This document shows, in pieces, positions 50,501 to 59,914 of a stretch of DNA of 64,000 bases. The number at the start of each line of letters is the position of its first letter. Positions within the stretch are counted from its first letter, which is position 1. The stretch is from Owenia fusiformis. Lineage: Eukaryota > Annelida > Polychaeta > Sabellida > Oweniidae. The notes beneath the pieces are model-generated. The model searched no databases and was not told where the DNA came from. It was given only the letters and a program-made list of their open reading frames with translations. The DNA is taken from assembly GCA_903813345.2 (NCBI GenBank), contig CAIIXF020000011.1:30248166-30312165 (forward strand), written 5' to 3'. The position numbers and the translations under genes were made by a program.

Positions 50501-52489
50501 CTATATGCTTAATGGGGTGTTAACAAATATTTGAACATTGTTACCCATTCTCTCTACATCGGTTTGAATTCTATTTCTAAGATTATAAACTTGATTTTGT
50601 AATATTATTCTCTAAAACAAAGTTGAGACATTGACTTACAGATTTGGGTTGAATTTGTTTTAATATTTACCAAATTAAGCCTCAAAAGTTCACACTTGAA
50701 TATGCAGCTCTACTTATTTGGAATTCTTTAAGTAAATTGAACCATACTAGCTGAATTGAAATCAGTAAAAGGTGGTATTTTATCACATCTATAGCTGTTT
50801 GACCACATCCCAACTGCACTTGAATACATACATGCACCTATCCACACTTCGATTATGTTGGTATGTATGCTCAAACATCTAAATAGGTTTTAGTTAACTG
50901 ACATGCGTTTGACCCTCTCTAGTCCCAGTGAGACTTTCTCTATCTAAAAATTCTGGATATTACATATGAATTTGTCTCCTTACCAGAATTTTGATTGCAA
51001 TATAATGGTCACAATTTTGATAACTCCTTTTATGACCTGATAAGTTTCTTTGATATTTGTAACTTTACTAAATTGATTTAACCTCAGCTGTAGTATAAGA
51101 GGAAGCTTTGTGAATTGTACAATAATTAATAGGCTGACAATATTTGGGGAAATTTCAAAACTGTTGGTGGTATGATTTTTATTTATCAACAATGATATAT
51201 TTTAGTAGTTGTTGAAAGGATGTAGTATATTTTCAGTGTTATACAATTCTAGACTAAACCACAAGCACATTTGCAATTAATCAGCAAAACATTACCCTTT
51301 CCCTGACCCTCAAGCCTTAAAATTGGAAAAGGCAATTTCGGAAAATGACTGGTGTTCTGTTTTTTCCTCATAGTCATGAGGTTGTTCATGGGATATGGCC
51401 ACGGAGAAATGAAAATGAGAGTCATAAACGACTGCCATATTATCACCAACATCTGTGTAGTGTCCTCTGATATCAGTCCGCTATCTGTGTTTATCACTAG
51501 TCTGTCATTCACAACAATTTCATTAGTGGTTCTCACAATTTTCCAACATTTTTCCACCATTAACCCCCTGACTACCAATGTCTTTTCAGCATTGTGTATG
51601 TCAAGTAAGTTTGCTGGATCAGATATCAAAGGGTTAAAATTCCTGAGTTGAGGCTCATGAAACCTAAGTTTCTTTGTCTGGTGTTGTCCTGTACAAGATT
51701 TCAAAACTTGCTTCTTGTGTCCCATTTTCTCTGGGACCTGTATAACATAAATGCCCATAACCATAAAAAATGACAACTCCAACCATATTGTACTCGTCAT
51801 GGTAATTCCTCTAGCGTTAACTTTGGGGAAAAGCATGACCATTTTGTATTTTCTACAGGGAAATCCTGTGTTATTACACCATATGAGTGTACCATTAAAT
51901 CTCCCTAAGGCCCATTTCTGTGATTTCACTACCTTATTCTTCCATTCACAAGATTGACTGCCTCTTCTGCAGGGTTTCTAGAGAAAGCAACAGGTTTCAG
52001 TTTTATCTAACATATTACTACTTCCTGAGTTAAATAGTTCATTACAAATTGTGGACTTTTTGCATCTGAACCAGATATCAAGGCTTGATTTTATACTGAG
52101 TTCCATGTTGGAATTCCAGGTTTTGTGGTTCACTTAGTGTTTGTTAAATATGGTGCACCCTAACCAGCTTATAAACAATCAGAAGCAGGTGTACCAATAA
52201 TTAAAGTAGAATATCCCATTTTTCTACAAACAATAAAGTAACTGCTGCAACTTTGTTATTTAGTTCTTGTTTTAAAATGCATGTCATGGACTTCATACAA
52301 TTTTATGTTGCTGATATTAATGTTGCTGCCTTTGTGTATTTTCAGGATTGTCTGAGAGCTTGTCAGGAACAGATAGAACAGGCATTGGCTACCAACCTAC
52401 CTCAAGCTGCCCCTTCTAACATGCAGAAACACTCAGCACAGTCAGAACAACCCACAACTCCTACAGATGTTCGAGATATTCACTATTAG
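38331..52489 (+). CDS. ccnd: G1/S-specific cyclin D (five coding exons)
   Basis: This is the regulatory subunit of CDK4/6, which phosphorylates retinoblastoma protein in the nucleus to allow S-phase entry. The coding exons are 38331-38525, 39135-39350, 40610-40769, 47414-47553 and 52346-52489, 855 nt in total, encoding 284 residues (human paralogs about 289-295). Residues 3-7 are LFCGE, the LxCxE Rb-binding motif. The N-terminal cyclin fold covers roughly residues 20-150, with [20 protein letters not shown] at the expected place and [15 protein letters not shown] holding K111, equivalent to human D1 K112 needed for CDK binding. The second fold covers about 155-237 ([19 protein letters not shown]). 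The tail ends [11 protein letters not shown]275 matches human T286, the GSK3 site that drives export and degradation. All junctions are GT-AG, and the exon layout matches vertebrate D cyclins. The ATG is the first in frame and gives the usual MDL start. Confidence 0.97.
38526..39134 (+). other. Cyclin D intron 1
   Basis: 609 bp with GT...AG borders and no genes. 'accatggtaac' at 38851-38861 is a partial X-box-like palindrome. Confidence 0.85.
39135..39350 (+). CDS. ccnd: Cyclin D exon 2 (residues 66-137)
   Basis: The acceptor is 'gttttccag' before 39135 and the donor GTAAGT is at 39351; both boundaries are phase 0. It encodes [14 protein letters not shown] through [11 protein letters not shown], the heart of the first cyclin fold and the CDK-contact helices. 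It is the most conserved part of the protein. Confidence 0.97.
39351..40609 (+). other. Cyclin D intron 2
   Basis: 1259 bp with GT...AG borders. Short frames at 39635-39946 on both strands have no motifs. No repeats or RNA genes are seen. Confidence 0.8.
40610..40769 (+). CDS. ccnd: Cyclin D exon 3 (residues 138-190 plus one base)
   Basis: The acceptor is 'ttgttttttcag' before 40610 and the donor GTAGGT is at 40770. It encodes [20 protein letters not shown] through TFIALCCT, linking the two cyclin folds. It ends one base into a codon (phase 1), which exon 4 completes as Asp. Confidence 0.96.
40770..47413 (+). other. Cyclin D intron 3
   Basis: 6644 bp with GT...AG borders. The first perfect X-box lies four bases past the donor. 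Short open frames, the longest about 86 codons at 45738-45998, have no recognised domain. Apart from the X-box no clear repeat was recognised, which contrasts with the region upstream of the gene. Confidence 0.75.
40774..40787. promoter_or_regulatory. RFX X-box motif in intron 3
   Basis: GTTACCATAGCAAC fits the RFX consensus GTNRCC-N(0-3)-RGYAAC exactly. It sits four bases inside intron 3, beside the 5' splice site. Confidence 0.6.
47414..47553 (+). CDS. ccnd: Cyclin D exon 4 (residues 191-237)
   Basis: The acceptor is 'gtgtttttcag' before 47414 and the donor GTAAGT is at 47554. It starts by completing a codon (G|AT, Asp) and encodes [17 protein letters not shown] to RITEIDT, helices of the second cyclin fold. 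It ends in phase 0. Confidence 0.96.
48633..49013 (+). CDS. Unrecognised 126-residue coding segment inside cyclin D intron 4
   Basis: I do not recognise this protein. The frame is balanced in amino-acid use and less AT-rich than its surroundings. It starts [20 protein letters not shown] and ends [14 protein letters not shown]. It looks soluble and largely helical, with no signal peptide or membrane segment. Two readings are possible. The ATG has a good context (G at -3, G at +4) with a stop two codons upstream, which would make it a single-exon nested gene. Alternatively, a strong polypyrimidine tract and AG at 48629-48630 make 48631 a splice acceptor that enters in phase 1, the same phase as exon 4, so it could be the last exon of another transcript or an alternative cyclin D 3' exon. 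AATAAA at 49734-49739 could end the transcript. Confidence 0.55.
   Translation: METRVPFGRNYLLHYLPKYLTPSGRTFLLTRESSAHQEYPPVLLKKYLEEVKKCYSSLGSEGSGDLLIQLHRGHPLTYHGKPLEVFTLWVARSVLLEPDILPTIPWEKVKHLVTMVIRPYVKLFGL
49302..49315. promoter_or_regulatory. RFX X-box motif in intron 4
   Basis: GTTACCATAGCAAC is identical to the site at 40774, but the surrounding sequence differs. A right half-site (ccatggcaacc) lies at 49130-49140. Confidence 0.6.
49435..49448. promoter_or_regulatory. RFX X-box motif in intron 4, second
   Basis: GTTACCATAGTAAC differs from the perfect site by one base. A left half-site, GGTTACCATGC, follows at 49464-49474. Confidence 0.5.
49734..49739 (+). terminator. Possible poly(A) signal for the intron-4 coding segment
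   Basis: AATAAA, closely followed by a second AATAAA at 49738-49743, lies about 720 bp after the stop codon at 49013. It is the nearest clear signal I saw downstream, but AATAAA is common by chance in DNA this AT-rich. Confidence 0.3.
51249..51929 (-). other. 226-codon open frame of unknown nature, antisense in intron 4
   Basis: This is the longest open frame in the window. The translation ([14 protein letters not shown]... to ...[12 protein letters not shown]) shows no domain I recognise and no signal peptide. A length of 226 codons is unusual but not impossible by chance in 64 kb of this composition. It could be a decayed gene or transposon fragment, or chance. An ATG-initiated + strand frame (51352-51651) covers part of the same stretch and may be a shadow. 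Confidence 0.25.
52346..52489 (+). CDS. ccnd: Cyclin D exon 5 (residues 238-284 and stop)
   Basis: The acceptor is 'tgtgtattttcag' before 52346. It encodes [14 protein letters not shown], a low-complexity Ser/Gln/Pro linker and the [10 protein letters not shown] degron, then TAG at 52487-52489. Upstream text in the same frame is intron. Confidence 0.97.
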   Translation, partial: DCLRACQEQIEQALATNLPQAAPSNMQKHSAQSEQPTTPTDVRDIHY

Positions 52490-52671
52490 CTTCGCTCGAC
52501 CAATCAGCAGTCAGATAAAGTCTTTCCAATGCCGTAATATCAAACAAATCTAATCACCGCCAGAGATGATGAACTTTTGCGACATTCATCTAATTTACCA
52601 AATTGATATACCTCAGCTTATCTTAGCACTACCAGGGACCAATCAGAATTCAGAATTTCAGCCATTTTGTT

Positions 52672-52685
52672 GTTACCATAGCAAC
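52672..52685. promoter_or_regulatory. RFX X-box motif downstream of the cyclin D stop
   Basis: GTTACCATAGCAAC is the third identical copy, 183 bp after the stop codon. CCAAT (accaatcag) lies about 33 bp upstream of it. Confidence 0.6.
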
Positions 52686-53655
52686 ATGCCGTCTGCTCAC
52701 AAATGATTGACACTTATCCTCATTCTGACGAATGTTTGACTGATTTGTTAGGGGTGCGAAATTATAGTACAACAAGATGCTTATGTAAATAAAAAAGTTG
52801 TGTATGTAAAATTAATAATCTTAATGACCAGCGTATTTCATCATTATATCTCAATAACTTTGGTTTGAGACTTTGAGAAAAATGGTGGATCGTTGAATGT
52901 GTAAATAGATCCAGGCTGAGCATGTCAAAGGTTTGAAGGAGGATCAGCAGCATGAACATAATGAATTGGGAGCAAATCTGAAATCTAGTGTATATAAAAC
53001 TTTATATGACAATTATTAATAATATTATTTACAGTTTTATGTGTTAGACTAGGGCGGTCCCTAGGTGTAATGTATTAATTGTATAGGGCGCTAATGAAAT
53101 CTATGTTTAGAGCATAGTAGTTAAAATCTCATGCATAGTATTCATTATTTAGTTAGGTGTTCACTTAGATGTGTTCAGTCACCTACAGTGTTCTCTCAGT
53201 GCCTCCTTATTGGACAATATCATTTTATGATCTTGAAGAATGTGGGGAACTGAACATGCTTTTAGCTAGTAGTAGAAACTGGTTCATGAAAACACTGGTG
53301 CTGAATCAGTATTAGCTAGATGTCATCTTTATAGCTTACATGTATAATGTAGACATATCTGTGTTGGTGTTGTATTCATTCAACAATAGTGTCTTCATGA
53401 ATCTGGAAAAATGGAGGGAAAGGTGATTATTGTCATAATTGCAGTAGGGGAAGGAGGGAAATAACCTCCCTTGCATGCACTGCCAAATTTTGCTACATGT
53501 AATATATGTAGCAGCATTAACTTGTGTAATTATCCACAATTGATCAATTGAAACATCTCAAGTTTTGAAAGGTACAAATCGCAGTACACCTTCAACTAAC
53601 GAGCTCTCAGTGATAAAGTTTGTAGATGATTCAAGTGTAGTCAGTGTGGACTAAT

Positions 53656-53671
53656 GGTTACCACGGTAACC
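53656..53671. promoter_or_regulatory. Palindromic X-box-like site
   Basis: GGTTACCACGGTAACC is a near-perfect palindrome with X-box half-sites facing each other (GTTACC and GGTAAC). Confidence 0.5.
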
Positions 53672-54641
53672 ACATAAGTAGTCAACCCGCATAAGTATAA
53701 AACCTACTGTAAAAATGACAAAAAAACTATAAAACAAAAATATCTCAATATGAGAAAATAATGCCAGTCAGCGACCAGAGACTTGCTATATGGCATTATT
53801 GTTTATTGCAGTAAAAAAATATGTGCTTGTTTTTTATTATTCTATTTTCTCTTTCCAAAATGGCTACCAGTTTGAGAGTAACTAATAGTAACATTCGAGC
53901 TGAACATTTTTTATATTTTTATGGAGACAGCAGTGTTACTCGTTTAGTTCTTACCGGTGACTTGACCTTTATGAGGGGTGCGAATAATACCCTCATCTGC
54001 CAAATAAAAGAGTTGTAATGCAGTTCAGACTGGTTGCCATTTTGGTATTTAATTGGCACAAACTTTGGTTGTAGATGTGAACCTGGGACTAGGTGTTGTC
54101 TCGAGTGAAAGTCCTGCAGTATATTTAACGAATGTCGTCGTTTTTCTTTACTCAAGTTATCACCTAGTTTCGGGGTGTTTAATACAGCCCCCTTTCAATC
54201 TAAGCGTGATGTTCGCTATTTGAAAAAATTAATTGTGTGTGTTTAAAATGTATTACAAGTACTAGAGATACAATGCTTATTTGTGACAACGTACTAGTTT
54301 TCTGTGACATCATATTTACCACTTGAAATACTCACCTCAAACTGCCTTATGTAATATTTCATATAATAATTTTGTAATTTTAATACATTTTTACTATAGA
54401 GGTCTAAATTTTAATCATATCTGATTTCAAGCAAGATAAGTATATAATTGAATGTACAAATCAAATTTGAGACAATGCAACTTACAAATGTCAAAATAGT
54501 GTATGATTTTGGATGTTTTGCCTTCTTAGACTTGTAGCTCTTTTTGTGTTTTTATAGAAAGCTTAATTTTGCATTTAAGTGTATTTTTGTGGACTATCTC
54601 AAGAAAATGGGTAAGGTAACTATGCAACAAGTAGTTCCAAG

Positions 54642-54655
54642 GTAACCATGGCAAC
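54642..54655. promoter_or_regulatory. RFX X-box motif, most distal
   Basis: GTAACCATGGCAAC fits the consensus. A related GGTAACTATGCAAC lies just upstream at 54615-54628, so two sites sit within 41 bp. Confidence 0.5.
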
Positions 54656-54752
54656 TATACTTAACAATAAGTATTAAAATATGCAACTAAGTATACTTAT
54701 TATAAGTATGAAATATGTTAATGTATTCAACCATGTTTGATATTGTTGTTCG

Positions 54753-54842
54753 TGTTCATAAATGTTCAGCAATGTGTTCAATATGTTAAAGTTCATAAAC
54801 TTGTTCAGTAATGTTCAAAACTGTTCAAAAGTGTTCAAAATT
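54753..54842. repeat. TGTTCA-rich short repeat
   Basis: 'tgttcaaaac', 'gtgttcaaaa' and 'aatgttcag' variants recur about nine times with irregular spacing. Confidence 0.55.
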
Positions 54843-57509
54843 CTGCCAGTGCTTGATATATTAAAAGTATATTCATTTTCGTTACTTGTATGATATATTG
54901 TGATGTGATATTGGTTTACAAAGTTCTTGTTAGATAGTCCACATTGGTCGCTTTTGTTCAGATTTATTAACCCTTTAACTAGCAGTATTATAATTAAAGG
55001 TGCTACACTAGAAACAAAGGGTTAATTAAGTTTGGAACATACCACAGTTTCACTGTGTTTCTTTTCGTCCAACTTTTTTGAAAATTTGATTTTCAGAATT
55101 TGAAAATAATTGTAACCTCACAGTGGAACCTTTTCTGATTTTATAATTTTAATATTTTTTAAGTTAGAATATGCAACAAAAGATCTAAGTGGCTTATTTT
55201 TTCATATGATATATTATGGAATGGGTTGAAAGGAAAAAATAGAAGATGTAATGAGAGAGAGATGTGAAATGGGGAAACCCATATATAATGAACGAGCATT
55301 GTACAAATTTTGAAACAGTTTGCAGTATATTTGTAAGAAAGAATAAACATTTTAAAAACATAAATCCTACAAAGTTTGTTGAATTTGTGTGTTCTATCTA
55401 GGTGAAGGAGAATTGAAAGGCAATTCAACTCGAGGAACCACTTAAAATGTTCAAAATTTCTAGAATGATATATTTATACGTGTACAACCTGATAACAGAT
55501 CCCCCATTTTATGCCCATCCTCATTTATCTAAGCTGTACCCCATGCCCACACAGTAGCTCAGTAAACCTTCCAAATCTCTAAGCACAAGACATAAAAGGG
55601 AAGTATCAAAAACTGTAAAGAAACCTCGCAAGAAATGTAAACCTGTCATAAGAAAATAATGACATGACCAAGAGTGAGTTCACCCCAACCACTAGTCTTG
55701 CACCAAACTTGTACCAATCGTGTGATCATTTTATTCTCAACATGGATGGATGGAAGGCTTCAGTATATCCTCACCTAAATTCTCATAATTTGCCAAATTA
55801 TGAAAAAAACGTTCTAGTTGATCAATAGGAATATAAACATTAATAATGCACAAAAAAGCACATTTCTGAATAAATTGAAATCGTCCAAAAATTAAAGAGA
55901 CAGATATTGTGACGGGGGGGGGGGGCTTTAGAGATAAGGGAAAAGACTCCCAAAACTAAAAGGATTATGAATTATGGTACCTCATATATTGTAAAAGTGC
56001 AGATCTTTTGTATCAACAATTTATTAAAAATACAATGAGGAAATCTTAGAAAACATGAAGAGGTTGAAAAATAAGGTACAAAAATCATAAAGGTCATCTA
56101 GAAAAAAAACTGTATAGTTTGTACAGTATGTGACCTGTATTACAAATGTTTTGATGGCTATCAGCCACATATAAAGTAATGTAGTTCAAGTCAAATTTTC
56201 ATATGTATTATATATCTAAAATAAAGTATATTACTTCTCATTGAAAAGTATTGAAAAAATAATCTTATCTCAAAATCATCACTTCTGAAGTTCTATACTG
56301 AAAATGATAATTTCATTTAAAAATCTATTTATACTTGTTTTTTTACCCTTGACTACATTACCACAGCTTAGGGGATATTAATTTGATAAATTGACCTTGA
56401 ACTCTTTTTATCAAATGGTTTCAAGGATATAGTTCGAATATTTTTTTGCTCAATCACTGCGCTCACTCATGAAAGTATCAGTATCAAATCATGGATATAA
56501 ATGATATCTTTTCAAAACCATAGAATATTCCTATAATACCCTGATTGCCAGAGTCTAGTACTGTAGACCGAGCATTTATTGAAAATGGTGAGCTTTTTCT
56601 CAGAATTGTACCATTCACAAAAGCTGTAAGTTTCCCCTGATGTTATTTGAGAAAACAGATGTAAAACAAGTACACTACCACTATAATGTTTGGAAACAAT
56701 TTTTTTGTGTTTCCAAACTTTTGAAGGGAGTGTAACTCACAAAGGAGAATTGACATTCAACATGTTCAATATAGTCAAAGTATGAAAGTACTAACTTTGA
56801 ACATACATGTATTTAAACATAATTATATGCCGTGGCCTATTGTAAGAAGTAAAACAGAAAACTGGACAGCACAAATATCAAAACAACTTTGAAATAAACA
56901 TGCTCTTTATGAGAAAATAATTCACACAATTAATTTTAAAATTGGACTGCACACATCAGTTCACCAAATATTTGCCAAAACTGTATAGAGTCAAATGAAA
57001 CTGAGAAGATAAGTGAGAGATTACCCTTTAAAAATATTTGTTAATTATAACACCTGGAATACGAAATCATAAAAATCGTTAAAAATGAAATGTAGCATGA
57101 CATCAATATTTATCAACAAAACAAATGTGTATGTTTTTGGGAGTTATTTTACTTCAAATGTAAATATGTTTTTCAAGGGAAGATAGTGTTTGACCAAATG
57201 TATGGTGACCACATTCCATAATGGTGGGAACAATGCAAGCTTTCCCATCCCATCTCTCTTTGCTCCGAACCAGCTCTCCATCTCATCCATCAATGGCTAA
57301 AGGATCAATAAAGGATTCTGGGACTGAACTTTCTTTGGTGTGTGAAACTTAACCTGTGTCCAGTAAATGACTGAAAACATTAGGGTCAGGACCTTAGTGT
57401 TATTGGATAGCAATATAGGAGACCTAATCTGTGAAATTGGACATGCTGATTCCATCTCTTTTCTCTGAGATAATACAATCTTGAACAAGAAGGAGTCGTG
57501 TAGTCACAT
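54843..57509. other. Non-coding, AT-rich stretch
   Basis: No gene is supported. A G run lies near 55915. The 89-codon minus frame at 55159-55428 has no recognised domain. Confidence 0.45.
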
Positions 57510-57620
57510 TAATCTTGCATTGAGCTGTTGGTAAGTTGGTAACCCCCATCCCATTCCTTTTCCCTACAGGTGGTATGTGTATGGAGGGGAGGGTGGTTAC
57601 AAGGGATTAATGCAAGACTA
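57510..57620. mobile_element. TAGTCTTG-family foldback MITE, copy 4
   Basis: The left end reads TAATCTTGCATTGAG, and the right end on the other strand reads TAGTCTTGCATTAATCCC. Both lead into 'gtaacc' and C-rich tracts. It is 111 bp; no flanking duplication remains. Confidence 0.65.
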
Positions 57621-57640
57621 AAATACAACGAGGCATTAAC

Positions 57641-58200
57641 ATGCAAAATGTCACCACCTGCCATTTGTTACAGACTCTGAATGCGGAACACCATCCACAA
57701 AAAATTTAGAGACTGTAACAATATGTCACCACTTGTGAGGCATTACAAGCATCAATGTCACAAGTGCATGAGAGTGTGATTCCTCTTTTATCCTCCACTG
57801 AACATGGGACCCCACAATCTCCTCTCCTCAACCACCACATTCTCCAAATGCATTTCACTCCTGAATCTTCCAGGAGGAGGGTACCATTGAGAAACAAATA
57901 TTTGGAGAATCAAAACAACACTGAGGTCCAGAGACCCATCAAAATCTTTGATATCCTATCAATCAAAAATTATTTCCATCAGCAAACAGTTGATGAGCAA
58001 TGGTTTCCTTACTGCTCACATTTACAGTCTTGTGCATATCACCAGGTATCATCTGTATTCTAAATGGGGCTAGTTTATGTCCCACCACCACTGTAATAGT
58101 CTCTGGATGGTGTTCAGTGGTTGGTGTTTGGTGTTCAGCAGTTGGCTTTTGGGAGTCGGTATCTGTAACAAATGACAGGTAGTGAGTGATGTTTTGCATC
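57641..58200. repeat. Foldback repeat with homologous inverted arms
   Basis: The left arm (57641-57735) and right arm (58085-58200) are inverted, diverged copies of one sequence. Both contain 'tgtaacaaatg.caggt' and 'gatggtgttc', read on opposite strands. A third copy lies at 16650-16775. The 350-bp interior has overlapping frames on both strands. One minus frame (57897-57706) has a cysteine pattern ending in TCDIDACNAS, slightly like the tail of a three-finger domain, but no exon structure supports it. Confidence 0.6.
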
Positions 58201-59733
58201 TCATAAGCAGTGGTAAATGCATTCCATGAACCGAGGAACTAATTCATCTATGACTGTTTTGGTGCAAAGATTTGTCCTCAAGGCCCAATGAGCCCATTTT
58301 CCTAAATTGAAAGTTGACATATATGAAATCCACTTTTCTCATTCAGTCAGTTTCCAAATTATCAGGAATAAAAATAAAATGCAAATTCAGGATTTTAATC
58401 TTCAGTTTCTCATACTTCAACATTCCTGACCAATGGCTCACCTAGTAATAAAATAACACATTCACCATTGTTTTTTCTCACCCTGTAGTATAAAAATGAG
58501 AAAAACAAACAATGGAATGAATCAAACACCCAAAACATTGCAAAACTATACACAATCAATTACAAAAGTCAAACTTATCAGTATTTGCTTAGAAGTAGAT
58601 ATGACACAAGGATGACATTTTCTAGCTGGGTAACAAGGTGAGATGGTGGTCAGCAACTTCCTATATCACTTACCACTAAAGAGAGCAACATAAAAATCTG
58701 GAATATACACTAATGAGACTACATTTATTTTCTACCTGATTTCCTTATTTTCTTTCAGGAAAAAACATTTTAACTATAATTATAAAACTACAATTCAAGA
58801 CCAGGTTTTGAAGTTTACTGCTAAACTGTGAGAATTATCTATCATCAATTTACTTAATTTATATATGTATCATCTTCAGTTTTTATAATTTAAAATATTT
58901 GTGTTACCTTTTTATTGTCAACTGGGGTGATATGAGATTGAAGGATATGGTTTCATTTTGATTGAAGGCTGTGTTATATCAATGTCAAAATGTTCAGATT
59001 GAAATAGATAGTTTGAAACGTTATGATAGTATCCTACATTTAGGAGTAATTAGAAACCATATTGATGATTTTCACATGTTTTTGGCATTTCATTATTTTT
59101 TCTATTGAATTATGACAATAAGTTAACCTCCAAATAAAATTTCAAAGTATCAATCACTTTTTAAAAGTAAAGCATACAATCAATGACAGACAAAAAATCA
59201 TACAGCGAAAAATTTGTAGGAATGAAGTTTATCTCAAATTTGTGCAAAAAGAGAGATTTCCTTAACTAGATTTCAAGAGAAAATAAGCAAATTTTGAATG
59301 ATTGGAGTGAAATAATTTAGCTGAGTGGTAAGTGTATTTGGCTGGGTGGTAAGTAAGAAGTAGATGATGGATTGACTATGTATGTGTTAGTGCCATCAGT
59401 AAAGGTGCTAGATTTCACTCTATCAAAAATAAAGATTGACAATATTTTTTCATATTTGTTGAATCTGTCACCTTCGTTTGTGCCCCCTATTTCCCTCTGC
59501 CCATCTTTGATCCTGAATACAATGAAAATGCAACAGACACATTTAGATCTTATATGCGCTCATCTTCAGAAGATGTGGGTCTTTGGTGAATGTCTCACAT
59601 ATGAAGTTGTTTCAGTGCTATCGTTAATTACAATGAAACCCTTCCTTTCATCATAGGAAATACAATGCAGAGGATCAACTTCCCGAGATCAACTTGGTCC
59701 CAACAGGCACCAAAACCAAAAACCATAGATTTA
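58201..59733. other. Non-coding spacer
   Basis: No gene is supported. The 94-codon frame at 59372-59656 lacks motifs. Confidence 0.4.
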
Positions 59734-59914
59734 CAGGCCCATAGCCAGGATTTGCCAAGGGGGGGGGTTCAGTTTTCAAAAATTTCCAGGGGGGTTCACA
59801 TTTGACAATTTTGGCCCGATTTTGGTCCAATTATGACTAAAATCACTTGAAAAGTGCTCAAAATGGTGAAAAACTGCATGATTTTGAAAGAATTTTTGGC
59901 CGGCTACAGGCCTG
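59734..59914 (+). mobile_element. CAGGCCCGTAGCCAG-family MITE, copy 9
   Basis: It starts CAGGCCCATAGCCAGG and ends CCGGCTACAGGCCTG, with a well-kept core (aaaatggtgaaaaactgcat near 59860). The second G run seen in other copies is missing, so it lost part of its right side. No duplication found. Confidence 0.75.

Larger units (their letters stand above)
47554..52345 (+). other. Cyclin D intron 4
   Basis: 4792 bp with GT...AG borders. It contains an unrecognised coding-like segment at 48633-49013, two full X-boxes (49302 and 49435) with partial ones nearby, and a long minus-strand open frame at 51249-51929. Confidence 0.8.
52490..54760 (+). other. Probable cyclin D 3' untranslated region
   Basis: No coding sequence. 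AATAAA occurs at 52788-52793 (about 300 bp after the stop) and again at 54003-54008, giving possible short and long 3' ends. Long 3' UTRs are usual for D cyclins. Three X-box-type palindromes lie within it. The true end cannot be fixed from sequence. Confidence 0.4.

Noticed and set aside
57706-57897. Minus-strand frame with a CxxDxCN-like cysteine pattern resembling a three-finger domain
   Set aside because: Only the last few residues fit, there are no flanking exons, and it overlaps a repeat arm.
58000-58182. 60-codon frame with a signal-peptide-like start
   Set aside because: It lies across the interior and right arm of a foldback repeat and is short and hydrophobic by composition.
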